Of a stretch of DNA of 64,000 nt, positions 38,412 to 46,771 are shown piece by piece. The first letter of the stretch is position 1. Every line of letters starts with the position of its first letter. The notes below the pieces were generated by a model. That model saw only the letters and a program-made list of their open reading frames with translations, was not told the DNA's origin and made no database searches. The translations under genes were made by a program, and so were the position numbers. Location: the NCBI RefSeq assembly GCF_007992495.1, contig NZ_BKAJ01000016.1, positions 1 through 64,000 on the forward strand, read 5' to 3'. The stretch comes from Reyranella soli. Lineage in GTDB: Bacteria > Pseudomonadota > Alphaproteobacteria > Reyranellales > Reyranellaceae.

Positions 38412-40010
38412 ATGAACGACAAGGTCGACGTCCTGATCATCGGCTCCGGCGCGTCGGGTGCCGCCGTCGCCTGGAGCCTCACCGACACCCGCATGCGCAT
38501 CCTCTGCCTCGAGCAGGGCGACTGGATCAAGCCAACCGATTATCCCAGCAATGGCCGCGACTGGGAGGCACGCCTGTTCAGCGACTTCGCCATCAATCCC
38601 AATCGCCGCGCGCGCGAGACCGACTATCCGATCAACGATGCCAACTCGCCGATCAAGGTGGTGAATTTCAACGGCGTCGGCGGCAGTACGATCATGTACA
38701 CCGCGCACTATCCGCGCCTGCATCCGTCCGACTTCAAGGTGAAAACCCTGGACGGCGTGGCCGACGACTGGCCGGTCGACTACGAAACGCTCGATCCCTT
38801 CTTCGCCGAGAACGACCGCATGACGGGCGTGTCGGGTCTCGCCGGCGATCCCGCCTACCCGCCACACCAGCCGCCCATGCCGCCTCTTCCGCTCGGCAAG
38901 TCGGGACAGCGCTTCGGCAAGGCCATGAACCGGCTCGGTTGGCACTGGTGGCCGTCCGACGCCAGCATCGCCACCACCGACTACGAGGGCCGCGCGCGCT
39001 GCATCAACCTCGGGCATTGCACGCCGGGTTGTGCCCAGGGCGCCAAGGCCAGCACCGACATCACCTACTGGCCGCTCGCCATCCGCGCCGGCGTGGAGCT
39101 GCGCACGCGTTGCCGCGTACGCGAAATCACGCTCGACGAAAATGGCATGGCCGCGGGCGTGGTCTATTACGACGCCAAGGGCGAGGAACATTGCCAGCCG
39201 GCCGAGATGGTGATCGTCGCCTGCAACGGCGTCGGCACGCCGCGCCTGCTGCTGAACTCGGTGTCGGGCAAGTTCCCCAACGGGCTCGCCAACTCGAGCG
39301 GGCTGGTGGGCAGGAACCTGATGTTCCACCCCTATGCGTACTCCTACGGCTACGTCGACGAACCGCTCGACGGCAACCATGGCCCGCCGCTCTGCCTGTG
39401 GAGCCAGGAATTCTACGAGACCGATGCCAGCCGCGACTTCGTGCGCGGCTACACCTTCCAGTTCAGCCGCGGCTACGGCGCCATCCTCGAGGCCATCACC
39501 AGCACGGCGGCCGGCCGCCTGCCGTGGGGCGAGGACCACCATCGCGTCTATCGCCAGCTCCTCAACCACCGTATCGGTCTCTCGGCGATCATCGAGGACC
39601 TGCCGGAGGAGCATAACCGCGTCACGCTCGACCCGGTGCAGAAGGATTCCCACGGCATCCCCGGGCCACGCATCGACTACACGATCGGCGAGAACAGCCG
39701 GAAGATGATCGAGCATGCGCTGGCGAATGCCCGCACGATCCTCGAAGCTGCGGGCGCGAAGAACATCGGCACGGAAGTACCGATCCTGAACGGCGGCTGG
39801 CATCTGCTGGGTACCGCCCGCATGGGCGACAATCCCGAGCGCTCGGTGGTGAACGGCTGGGGCCGCTGCCACGATGTGAAAAACCTGTTCATCGTCGACG
39901 GCAGCATCTGGGTGACGGCCGGCGCGGTGAACCCGACCTCGACCATCCAGGCGCTGGCGCTCTATATCGCCGACCAGATCAAGCAGCGCCTGGCCAACCT
40001 GTTCGACTGA
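38412..40010 (+). CDS. GMC-family dehydrogenase, large flavoprotein subunit
   Basis: 532 residues. FAD motif VDVLIIGSGASGAAVAWSL near the N-terminus, NGVGGSTIMYTAHYPRL, and the C-terminal active-site region GTARMGDNPERSVVNGWGR and NPTSTIQALALYIA. It lacks a signal peptide. The wording, with the large insert before the C-terminal half, is that of gluconate/sorbitol-type dehydrogenase flavosubunits. The next gene, 5 bases on, encodes the small partner usual for this group; no cytochrome c subunit follows. Confidence 0.9.
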   Translation: MNDKVDVLIIGSGASGAAVAWSLTDTRMRILCLEQGDWIKPTDYPSNGRDWEARLFSDFAINPNRRARETDYPINDANSPIKVVNFNGVGGSTIMYTAHYPRLHPSDFKVKTLDGVADDWPVDYETLDPFFAENDRMTGVSGLAGDPAYPPHQPPMPPLPLGKSGQRFGKAMNRLGWHWWPSDASIATTDYEGRARCINLGHCTPGCAQGAKASTDITYWPLAIRAGVELRTRCRVREITLDENGMAAGVVYYDAKGEEHCQPAEMVIVACNGVGTPRLLLNSVSGKFPNGLANSSGLVGRNLMFHPYAYSYGYVDEPLDGNHGPPLCLWSQEFYETDASRDFVRGYTFQFSRGYGAILEAITSTAAGRLPWGEDHHRVYRQLLNHRIGLSAIIEDLPEEHNRVTLDPVQKDSHGIPGPRIDYTIGENSRKMIEHALANARTILEAAGAKNIGTEVPILNGGWHLLGTARMGDNPERSVVNGWGRCHDVKNLFIVDGSIWVTAGAVNPTSTIQALALYIADQIKQRLANLFD

Positions 40011-40015
40011 GCCCG

Positions 40016-40462
40016 ATGACCCAGCCCCTCTCTGCCGTCGAGATCGACGACCTTCGCGCCTTCGCCGGCATGATGATCCCGGCCAGTCCCGCGTACGGCG
40101 TGCCCGGCGCTGACGACCCGACGATCTTCACCGACATCCTGGCCAACCTCGGTCGCGACCGCGACGACGTCGCCGCAGCCCTGCGACGGCTGAAGGAGTT
40201 GGCCGGCGGCATGACGTTCGCTGGCCTGCCGGCCGAACGCCGCCAAGCCGTCGGCGAAACCTTGCGTGCCGAAGGCGGATTGCCGCTGGCGGCGCTCACG
40301 CGCGTGATCCTGCTCTGCTACTACCGCGACGATCGCGTGATGGGCTCGCTCGGCCAGGAGCCGCGTCCGCCCTTCCCCAAGGGCCATACGGTCGAACAGG
40401 GCGACTGGTCGCTGCTCGATCCGGTGAAGAAGCGGCCGCCCCTGTGGCGCCGCGTGCCGTGA
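40016..40462 (+). CDS. Small partner of GMC dehydrogenase (gluconate 2-dehydrogenase subunit 3-like)
   Basis: 148 residues, mainly helical, with the recurring ending LLCYYRDDRVMGSLGQEPRP and PFPKGHTVEQGDWSLLDPV. Proteins of this form sit beside GMC flavosubunits and resemble subunit 3 of gluconate 2-dehydrogenase. Unlike classic subunit 3 there is no twin-arginine signal, so with the signal-less large subunit the complex should be cytoplasmic unless it hitch-hikes on another protein. Start ATG 5 bases after the large-subunit stop. Confidence 0.75.
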   Translation: MTQPLSAVEIDDLRAFAGMMIPASPAYGVPGADDPTIFTDILANLGRDRDDVAAALRRLKELAGGMTFAGLPAERRQAVGETLRAEGGLPLAALTRVILLCYYRDDRVMGSLGQEPRPPFPKGHTVEQGDWSLLDPVKKRPPLWRRVP

Positions 40463-40466
40463 GCTT

Positions 40467-41729
40467 TCAGACACCGAGCCTGATCTTGCGCCACAAGCCG
40501 ATCAGGCCGACCGCGAGCGACAGCGCGCCGCCGATCAGGAAGCCCGTGGCATAGCCGCCGGTCAGCGTCAGCGCCGCGCTGAACAGCAGTGGCAGGATCA
40601 GCGCGCCGGCGTCGCCGAAGGCCAGCACCGCGCCGGTGGTCGAGCCGATGCGACCGGGCGGCGACAGGCGCGCCACCTCGGCCAGCAGCACGCCATGCCA
40701 GCTCACGGCCGTGGCGCTGAGCGCGATGGCGACGGTGGTGGCGAGCCAGTCCGGCCAGTGCGGCTCGATGAGGGCGGTCAGGACCGCCGACGCCGCCATG
40801 CCGATGCCGAGCAGCGCCAGGAGCGTGGCCGGCCGCACCAGGCGCGAGGCGAGCCAGCCCCAGCCGACGCGCGCCGGCACCGCGACGGCGACGGCGATCG
40901 CGAACACCAAGCCTGCGCGTTCGAGGCTGTAGCCCAGGCCACGGACCAGATAGAGCACGAAGAAGCCGGTGAAGAGCGACTGCAAACCGACAAAGCTGAA
41001 CATGGCGAGGCACATCGCGCGCAAGGCCGGCTCGCGCAGCACCATGGCGACGTTGGCGCGGATGTCGGCCGGTGACAGCGGCGCGCCGGGCACGCGATCG
41101 ACGTCGAAACGCGCCCTGAGCGGCTGCAGCGCCATGGCGGTCAGCGCGGCGAGGCTGCCGATCACCAGCAGGGCCGTGCGCCAGCCCGCCTCGGTGGCGA
41201 GCCACGGCGCCACGACGCCGGCCACCATGAGCCCGGCCGGCACGCCGGTCTGCTTGATCGAGAAGACCAACGGCGCGAGCCGGGGCGGCGACAGGCGACC
41301 GAGCAGGTGCGAGCTCGACGGCGTGGAGATCGCCTGGCCCAACCCGCCCACGAAAGCCCCCAGTGCGAAGCCCGGCAGCCAGGCCGTCGCGGGCAATGTC
41401 AGCCCGATCGCCAGCGCCACCATGCCGACCTGCGTCATGCGCATGGCGCCGTAGCGCACGATCAGGCCGCCGCAGGTCATGGTCGTCAGGAACCCCGCGA
41501 CGGCGCCGATGGCGACATAGACGCCGACCAGCGCCGGATCGACGCCGAGATCAGCGATGATGGCGGCGGCGATCAACGGCACCGTCGAGCGGCCCAGGGT
41601 CGCAAAGCTCTGCTGCACCGTCATCGCGCCGAGCGCGAGGTAGAGATTGAAGATGTGACGGCTCCGGTCTCTGCGGCGGGACCTTCCGTTCTTGCCCCGC
41701 ACTCCGGCGCATCGCAAGGGACGTGCCAT
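40467..41729 (-). CDS. MFS transporter
   Basis: 420 residues with about 12 hydrophobic segments and an MFS-type loop after helix 2 (TMTCGGLIVRYGAMRMTQVG). The central cytoplasmic loop includes FDVDRVPGAPLSPADIRANV. Substrate unknown; the family covers sugars, aromatic acids and drugs. About 25 basic residues precede the first helix, so the true start may be a later codon. It is convergent with the small-subunit gene and divergent from the GMC gene at 41828. Confidence 0.86.
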   Translation of the reverse strand: MARPLRCAGVRGKNGRSRRRDRSRHIFNLYLALGAMTVQQSFATLGRSTVPLIAAAIIADLGVDPALVGVYVAIGAVAGFLTTMTCGGLIVRYGAMRMTQVGMVALAIGLTLPATAWLPGFALGAFVGGLGQAISTPSSSHLLGRLSPPRLAPLVFSIKQTGVPAGLMVAGVVAPWLATEAGWRTALLVIGSLAALTAMALQPLRARFDVDRVPGAPLSPADIRANVAMVLREPALRAMCLAMFSFVGLQSLFTGFFVLYLVRGLGYSLERAGLVFAIAVAVAVPARVGWGWLASRLVRPATLLALLGIGMAASAVLTALIEPHWPDWLATTVAIALSATAVSWHGVLLAEVARLSPPGRIGSTTGAVLAFGDAGALILPLLFSAALTLTGGYATGFLIGGALSLAVGLIGLWRKIRLGV

Positions 41730-41795
41730 GCATATGAGGAGTCGGGGTGAATAAGCCGAGCCGCAGCGCGGATTCTGCTCTCCAATGATTGTGCT

Positions 41796-41826
41796 ACGCT
41801 CCTCCCCAAGAACGCGGGAGGAGCGT
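41796..41826 (+). promoter_or_regulatory. Inverted repeat covering the ribosome-binding site of the GMC gene
   Basis: Perfect 11-base arms ACGCTCCTCCC (41796-41806) and GGGAGGAGCGT (41816-41826), 9-base spacer. The right arm contains the ribosome-binding site GGAGGAG and touches the GTG start. In RNA the left arm would hide the ribosome-binding site. Alternatively, TGCTACGCT in the left arm could be an extended -10, leaving only the right arm transcribed. Confidence 0.55.
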
Positions 41827-41827
41827 G

Positions 41828-43438
41828 GTGCAAGGCGAAGCGTACGATTTCATCGTGACCGGAGCCGGCTCGGCCGGCTGCGCCGTGGCCGGCCGTCTTA
41901 GCGAGGACGGCCGTTTTCGCGTGTTGCTGCTCGAGGCGGGCCCCAAGGACACATATCCCTGGATCCACATCCCGCTCGGCTACCACAAGACGTTCAACAA
42001 TCCGCGCGTCAACTGGATGTTCGACAGCGAGCCTGAGCCCGAGCTCAACAACCGCATCATGTACCAGCCGCGCGGCAAGGTCCTGGGCGGCACCAGCTCG
42101 ATCAACGGCATGGTCTACATGCGCGGCAATGCCGCCGACTACGACGAATGGCGCCAGCGCGGCTGCGAAGGCTGGGACTACGATTCGGTCCTGCCCTACT
42201 TCAAGCGCGCCGAGGACCAGGAGCGCGGCGCCGACGAGTTCCATGGCGTCGGCGGGCCGCTGAAGGTTTCCGACCATCGCTGGCAGCCGACGCTCGCCAA
42301 GGCCATGCACGAGGCCGCCCAGCAGGCCGGCATTCCGGCCAATCCAGACTTCAACGGCCGCACCCAGGAAGGCGTCGGCTACTACCAGACCACAATCAAC
42401 CGGGCGCGGCGCTGGTCGAGCGCACGGGCCTACCTGCGCGAGGCCAAGACGCGCAAGAACCTCACCATCGCCACCTCGGCGCATGCCACGCGCGTGCTGA
42501 TCGAGAACGGCCGCGCCATCGGCATCGAATACCGCACGCCCGACGGGCTGAAGACGGCGCGCGCCAACCGCGAAGTCATCGTCTCGGGCGGCGTCTACGG
42601 CTCACCGCAGTTGCTGATGCTGTCGGGCCTGGGACCGGCGGAGCACCTGCAGAAGCATGGTATCGCGGTGATCAAGGACATGGCGGGCGTCGGCAGCAAC
42701 CTGCACGACCACTTCAACACCTACGTCGCCTACAAGTGCGCCCAGCCCGTCACCATGAACGATCTGATCAACAGCCTGCCGCGGCGCATCATGGCGGGCA
42801 TGCAGTACGCCCTTGGCCGCACCGGGCCGCTCGCCAGCATGGGGCTCTATGTCGGCGCGCTGGTGCGCAGCGACAAGCGGCTGGAGCGGCCGGATCTGCA
42901 GATCAACATGTTCGCCTGGGCGATCAAGGAACGGAACCGGCATGGCGTGGTGCCGCAGCCCTTCTCCGCCTTCGGCCTGTCGCCGGTGCATCTCAGGCCC
43001 GACGGCCGTGGCACCGTGCGATTGAAATCGGCCGATCCCCTGGCGGCGCCGGAGATCCGCTTCAACTTCCTGAAGAGCGCCAACGACTGGAACGCCATGA
43101 TCCAGGGCCTGCGCATCTGCCGCGACATCGGCAAGCAGGCGGCACTGAAACCGTTCGTGGTCGAGGAGATCCTGCCGGGCGCCGGCGTCGAGGATGACGC
43201 CGGCCTACGCGCCCACATCCGCGCCAACGGCGTCTCCAACCTGCACCCCGTCGGCACCTGCCGCATGGGCCGCAACGTCGACGACGTGGTCGATCCGCAG
43301 CTTCGTGTGCACGGCATCGAGCGGCTGCGCGTGGCCGACGCCTCGATCATGCCCAGCATCGTCGCCGGCAACACCAATGCGCCCTCGATCATGATCGGCG
43401 AGAAGTGCGCCGACATGGTGCGCCAGGCGGCGCACTGA
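41828..43438 (+). CDS. GMC-family choline-dehydrogenase-like oxidoreductase
   Basis: 536 residues. FAD motif [39 protein letters not shown], and the C-terminal catalytic region [11 protein letters not shown] with [16 protein letters not shown] are all canonical for BetA/alcohol-dehydrogenase-type GMC enzymes. Cytoplasmic, no signal peptide. Start taken as the second of two adjacent GTG codons (41828), which places GGAGGAG at a workable distance. No betB or glycine-betaine genes nearby, so choline itself is not assured as substrate. Confidence 0.9.
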   Translation: MQGEAYDFIVTGAGSAGCAVAGRLSEDGRFRVLLLEAGPKDTYPWIHIPLGYHKTFNNPRVNWMFDSEPEPELNNRIMYQPRGKVLGGTSSINGMVYMRGNAADYDEWRQRGCEGWDYDSVLPYFKRAEDQERGADEFHGVGGPLKVSDHRWQPTLAKAMHEAAQQAGIPANPDFNGRTQEGVGYYQTTINRARRWSSARAYLREAKTRKNLTIATSAHATRVLIENGRAIGIEYRTPDGLKTARANREVIVSGGVYGSPQLLMLSGLGPAEHLQKHGIAVIKDMAGVGSNLHDHFNTYVAYKCAQPVTMNDLINSLPRRIMAGMQYALGRTGPLASMGLYVGALVRSDKRLERPDLQINMFAWAIKERNRHGVVPQPFSAFGLSPVHLRPDGRGTVRLKSADPLAAPEIRFNFLKSANDWNAMIQGLRICRDIGKQAALKPFVVEEILPGAGVEDDAGLRAHIRANGVSNLHPVGTCRMGRNVDDVVDPQLRVHGIERLRVADASIMPSIVAGNTNAPSIMIGEKCADMVRQAAH

Positions 43439-43440
43439 TC

Positions 43441-43578
43441 GCTGGGGGCGCGCCACTCCAGTGGCGCGTCATGGCCTTCCGGACCGCCGGACTCCGGCCG
43501 GCTTATGATCATGATGCCGGCCGGGGCCGGCGGTCAAAAGCATGAGAAGACGCGCCACTGGAGTGGCGCGCCCCCAGC
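43441..43578. repeat. Nested modular palindromic repeat, perfect 30-bp outer arms
   Basis: Outer arms 43441-43470 (GCTGGGGGCGCGCCACTCC...) and 43549-43578 are perfectly complementary. The inner hairpin 43481-43535 opens GGACCGCCGG, is centred on TATGATCATGATG and ends CCGGCGGTC. It lies after the GMC stop and 54 bases before the avidin-like start. The same outer module occurs as single arms at 61-90 and 61102-61131. Confidence 0.92.
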
Positions 43579-43632
43579 GAAGATGCTTCCGCTGGTGTAC
43601 GATGCGCGGCAAGCACCGACGGGGAGACACGG

Positions 43633-44025
43633 ATGATATTGAAGCGGTTCGCCTGCAGCCTGTCGCTGCTCGCCCTGCCATTCGGGGCCGGGGCGCAATC
43701 GCTGGCTCCGCAGACGACTTGGGTCAACGATCACGCGAAGCTCGTCATCCAGTCGGTCGATGGCGGAGGCCAGCTTGCCGGCACCTACACCAACTACGAC
43801 GCCGGTTTCGGCTGTGCCGGCCGGCCGTTCCCGGTCACCGGCTGGATCGACGGCGACCTGATCTCCTTCACCGTTCATCGCACGGACCCGGCCAACTGCA
43901 CGATCATCCAGGCCTGGACCGGCTTCGTGCGCGACGGTCAGCTGCTGGTCGAATATCTCGCGGCGGCGACCGAAGGCGGCCGCAGCGGCCCGATCAAGGG
44001 AACCGATCGCTACCGGCAGCAGTGA
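43633..44025 (+). CDS. Secreted avidin-family protein with altered ligand pocket
   Basis: 130 residues: signal peptide 1-22 (MILKRFACSLSLLALPFGAG then AQ), then a mature barrel of about 108 residues. Family wording: TTWVNDH, GGQLAGTYTNY, PFPVTGWIDGDLISF, IIQAWTGFV and GPIKGTDRY. C61 and C89 match the disulfide seen in rhizavidin/bradavidin. Aligned by eye to streptavidin, N23, Y43, W92 and D128 are kept (N32, Y52, W95, D125), but S27 becomes K36, W79 becomes R83, S88/T90 become I91/Q93 and W108 becomes Y108. Biotin binding is therefore doubtful; another ligand is possible. 18 bases before the channel gene. Confidence 0.8.
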   Translation: MILKRFACSLSLLALPFGAGAQSLAPQTTWVNDHAKLVIQSVDGGGQLAGTYTNYDAGFGCAGRPFPVTGWIDGDLISFTVHRTDPANCTIIQAWTGFVRDGQLLVEYLAAATEGGRSGPIKGTDRYRQQ

Positions 44026-44043
44026 GACAGCGGAAGCCACGAC

Positions 44044-44733
44044 ATGATGCCCAAGAGATGGGAGTCCCTCCTCGATCGCCTCCACGACAAGTGGCGCGAT
44101 CCGATCCTGACCTGCCTCACCATCCTGATGGTGCTGCATCTGTTCGTCGTGGCGCCGCTCGAAACCGAAGCGCTGCATATCCAGCCGGTCGGCGCCGTCT
44201 TCGTCGTGCTGCTGTCGGTCGCCTTGCTGATCCTGTCGCGCAGCCTGGTGCCGGTGATCGTCATCGTCGTTGTCGTCGGCCTGCTTGCCACGGCCGTGGT
44301 CGTGCGCCTGCGCGGTCGGGACGCCCTCGATATCACGCTTCAGGCGTCGGCGTGGCTGTTGATCGCGCTGGTCATCATCTGGATAGTCGGGCGCGCCGTG
44401 TTCGGGCCGGGACGCATCACCTACCACCGCATCGTCGGCGCCATCCTGCTCTATCTCACCATCGGCCTGGTGTTCGTGGCGCTCTACACGATGGTCGGCG
44501 CCCATTCACCCGGCGCCTTCAGCGGCCTCAACATCGCCGCACGCGTCTCGCTGCCGAGCGATCTCGTCTATTTCAGCTTCACCACGCTCACCACGCTGGG
44601 CTACGGCGACATCATGCCGGTCCATCCCATGGCCCGCAGCCTCACCAACATCGAAGCCATCATCGGCCAGGTCTATCCGGCCACCCTGCTGGCGCGCCTG
44701 GTCTCGCTCGGCGAGGGGCAGGCACGCGGATGA
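44044..44733 (+). CDS. Potassium-channel-like membrane protein
   Basis: 229 residues with about five hydrophobic helices (starting near residues 21, 51, 67, 100 and 126), a pore loop and a final helix. The filter FTTLTTLGYGDIMPVHPMAR is the K+-selectivity signature with TLGYGD. The fourth helix has no regular arginine ladder, so voltage gating is not evident, and there is no cytoplasmic RCK domain. Probably a simple ion channel for K+ leak or osmotic response. Between the avidin-like gene (18 bases) and the monooxygenase gene (22 bases). Confidence 0.85.
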   Translation: MMPKRWESLLDRLHDKWRDPILTCLTILMVLHLFVVAPLETEALHIQPVGAVFVVLLSVALLILSRSLVPVIVIVVVVGLLATAVVVRLRGRDALDITLQASAWLLIALVIIWIVGRAVFGPGRITYHRIVGAILLYLTIGLVFVALYTMVGAHSPGAFSGLNIAARVSLPSDLVYFSFTTLTTLGYGDIMPVHPMARSLTNIEAIIGQVYPATLLARLVSLGEGQARG

Positions 44734-44755
44734 TCGGAAGCACGAAGGAAACACC

Positions 44756-45844
44756 ATGAAGTTCGGAGTCACTGTCGTTCCACGCATTACCGACTGGAAG
44801 CTGTTCGTCGACCTCGAGGCGATGGGCTACGACGCGGTCTGGGCGGCCGATTCGCAGATGCTCTATTCCGACGCCTACGCCACGCTGGCGCTGGCGGCCG
44901 AGCACACGTCGCGCATCCAGCTCGGGACCGGCGTCTCGGTCGCGGGCGTGCGGCTCGCGCCAGTGACTGCCCATTCCATCGCCACCATCAACAAGCTGGC
45001 GCCCGGCCGCACCTTCCTAGGCATTGGCACCGGCCATACCGCCATGCGCGTCATGGGCAAGGATCCGGTGAAGGCGCGCGAGTTCCGCGAATACCTGCGC
45101 GTGCTGCGCGCCCTGCTGCACGGCCAGGAGGTCGACTACGCGCTGGGCGCCGACGGGCAGAAGACCGACATCCGCTTTCTGCATCCCGACGAGGGCTTCA
45201 TCGACGTCGAGCATCCGGTGCCGATCTATGTCGCGGCCGACGGCCCGCTGGCGCTGAAGACCGCCGGCGCCTACGGCGACGGGCGCGTCTGCTCGCACAA
45301 CCAGACCAAGGCGCGCCTGCAGAAGAGCCTCGACACGATGCGCGAGGGCGCGAGCGCGGTCGGCCGCACTCTGCCGGACACGTTCCACACCACCGCCCTC
45401 TCCTACGCCTGCGTGCTGCGGCCCGGCGAGAGCATGACCTCGGACCGCGTGATCGACGAGATCGGGCCGATGGCGGCGGCCACCCTGCATTACTGGTGGG
45501 AGCTCTACCAGATAGACGGCGACACCAGCACGGTGGCCGGCCGCTGCCGCGACCTGTGGGAGCAATACCTCGCGTTCACGGAGAAGATGGAGATCCCGGC
45601 GGCCAAGCGTTACCAGCAGATCCATCTCGGCCATTGCGCCTTCCTGCCGCCGGAGGAGCGCCGCTTCATCACCGAGGACCTGATCCGCTCGACCGGCGGG
45701 CTGGTCGGCACACCCGACGGGATCATCGCCATGCTGCGCGAACGCGAGGCGATGGGCCTCAACGAGATCTCCCTGCTGCCGGCCATGAAGACGGCGCGGC
45801 AGAACCTCAAGGACTTCGCCGACCAGGTGATCGCGCGCTACTGA
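44756..45844 (+). CDS. LLM-class (luciferase-like) flavin-dependent oxidoreductase
   Basis: 362 residues, TIM-barrel luciferase-like fold: MKFGVTVVPRITDW opening, YDAVWAADSQ, RIQLGTGVSVAGVRLAPVTA and FLGIGTGHTAMR match the F420/FMN-dependent subgroup. It would use reduced FMN or F420 for a monooxygenation or reduction. No F420-synthesis genes are visible here. AAGGAAAC precedes the ATG. The last gene of an apparent three-gene run with the avidin-like and channel genes, convergent with the methyltransferase. Confidence 0.88.
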   Translation: MKFGVTVVPRITDWKLFVDLEAMGYDAVWAADSQMLYSDAYATLALAAEHTSRIQLGTGVSVAGVRLAPVTAHSIATINKLAPGRTFLGIGTGHTAMRVMGKDPVKAREFREYLRVLRALLHGQEVDYALGADGQKTDIRFLHPDEGFIDVEHPVPIYVAADGPLALKTAGAYGDGRVCSHNQTKARLQKSLDTMREGASAVGRTLPDTFHTTALSYACVLRPGESMTSDRVIDEIGPMAAATLHYWWELYQIDGDTSTVAGRCRDLWEQYLAFTEKMEIPAAKRYQQIHLGHCAFLPPEERRFITEDLIRSTGGLVGTPDGIIAMLREREAMGLNEISLLPAMKTARQNLKDFADQVIARY

Positions 45845-45857
45845 TCGATATGTCCCG

Positions 45858-46655
45858 CTAGGCCGGCACACACCCCTTTATGGCGTTGGCCCGCGACGTG
45901 TATGTGATACGTCCCTCAGCGTCCGCCGGAAGTCGCGCCCGCACCCGGGCTTTCAGCCGCTCGGCGTCGGCCGGCGGCAGGGCCGCGATCACCTGTCCGA
46001 TGAGCGCAAGCATGTTCGTCGTCCAGAAATCTTCGAAGTCGGCGAAGGTGCGGCTGACGACGATTTCGCGCGTCTCGATCTCAGCCAAGCCTGCGCCCTG
46101 CCACAGAGCGCGCAGGGCCTCCATCCGCGAGGCCTCGGACTGCGGCGGACGCGGCGGCGACATCCCCATGGCGCTCATCTCGCCGATGATCGGCTGAAAG
46201 GGAAGTCCGCCGCCCATGACATCCCAGGCATAGGCCGTGACGAAGCCGCCCGGCCGGACCACGCGAGCCATCTCGGCGACGCCGCGCGCGGGCTCGGGCA
46301 CGAAGAAGATCACCAACGCCATGACGGCAACATCGAAGCTCGCGTCGCCGAACGGGAGCGCCATGGCGTCGCCCTGGCGGAACCGGGCGACTTGCGCGGC
46401 GGGTCTGGTGCGGGCGAAGGCGAGCTGCGCCCCGGAGGGATCGATGCCCTCGATCGCGGCGGGGGCATGACGCTGGACGATCAACTCGGTGAAGGCGCCG
46501 TTGCCGCAGCCGACGTCGACCCATCGCAAGCCTGGCGGGGGCGCCAGCCAATCCAGGAAGATGTCACCGGCCGCCCTGCTCCAGACGCCCATCATGCGCT
46601 CATAGCCAGCGCCGTCGTTGAAGCGGACGTCCGGTCCATAAGCGGTCTCTGCCAT
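45858..46655 (-). CDS. Class I SAM-dependent methyltransferase
   Basis: 265 residues. Motif I LRWVDVGCGNGAFTELIV, motif II region AIEGIDPSGAQLAFAR, FRQGDAMALPFGDASFDVAV and the UbiE-like REVVRPGGF variant (MARVVRPGGFVTAYAWD) mark a Rossmann-fold methyltransferase. Target unknown. The ATG at 46655 has GGAGGG five bases upstream; the open frame beyond it lacks support. Divergent from the glycosidase gene. Confidence 0.88.
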   Translation of the reverse strand: MAETAYGPDVRFNDGAGYERMMGVWSRAAGDIFLDWLAPPPGLRWVDVGCGNGAFTELIVQRHAPAAIEGIDPSGAQLAFARTRPAAQVARFRQGDAMALPFGDASFDVAVMALVIFFVPEPARGVAEMARVVRPGGFVTAYAWDVMGGGLPFQPIIGEMSAMGMSPPRPPQSEASRMEALRALWQGAGLAEIETREIVVSRTFADFEDFWTTNMLALIGQVIAALPPADAERLKARVRARLPADAEGRITYTSRANAIKGCVPA

Positions 46656-46771
46656 TGCGGCCCTCCGGCGTCTGACGGGGCAACTAGCGGGCATTCTAGC
46701 ACGTCGCCGACGAGGTGATCGTGCGCTGCGGACGTGGTATTCATCGAGCAGGTGTCGCCTCTACGAGCTCG

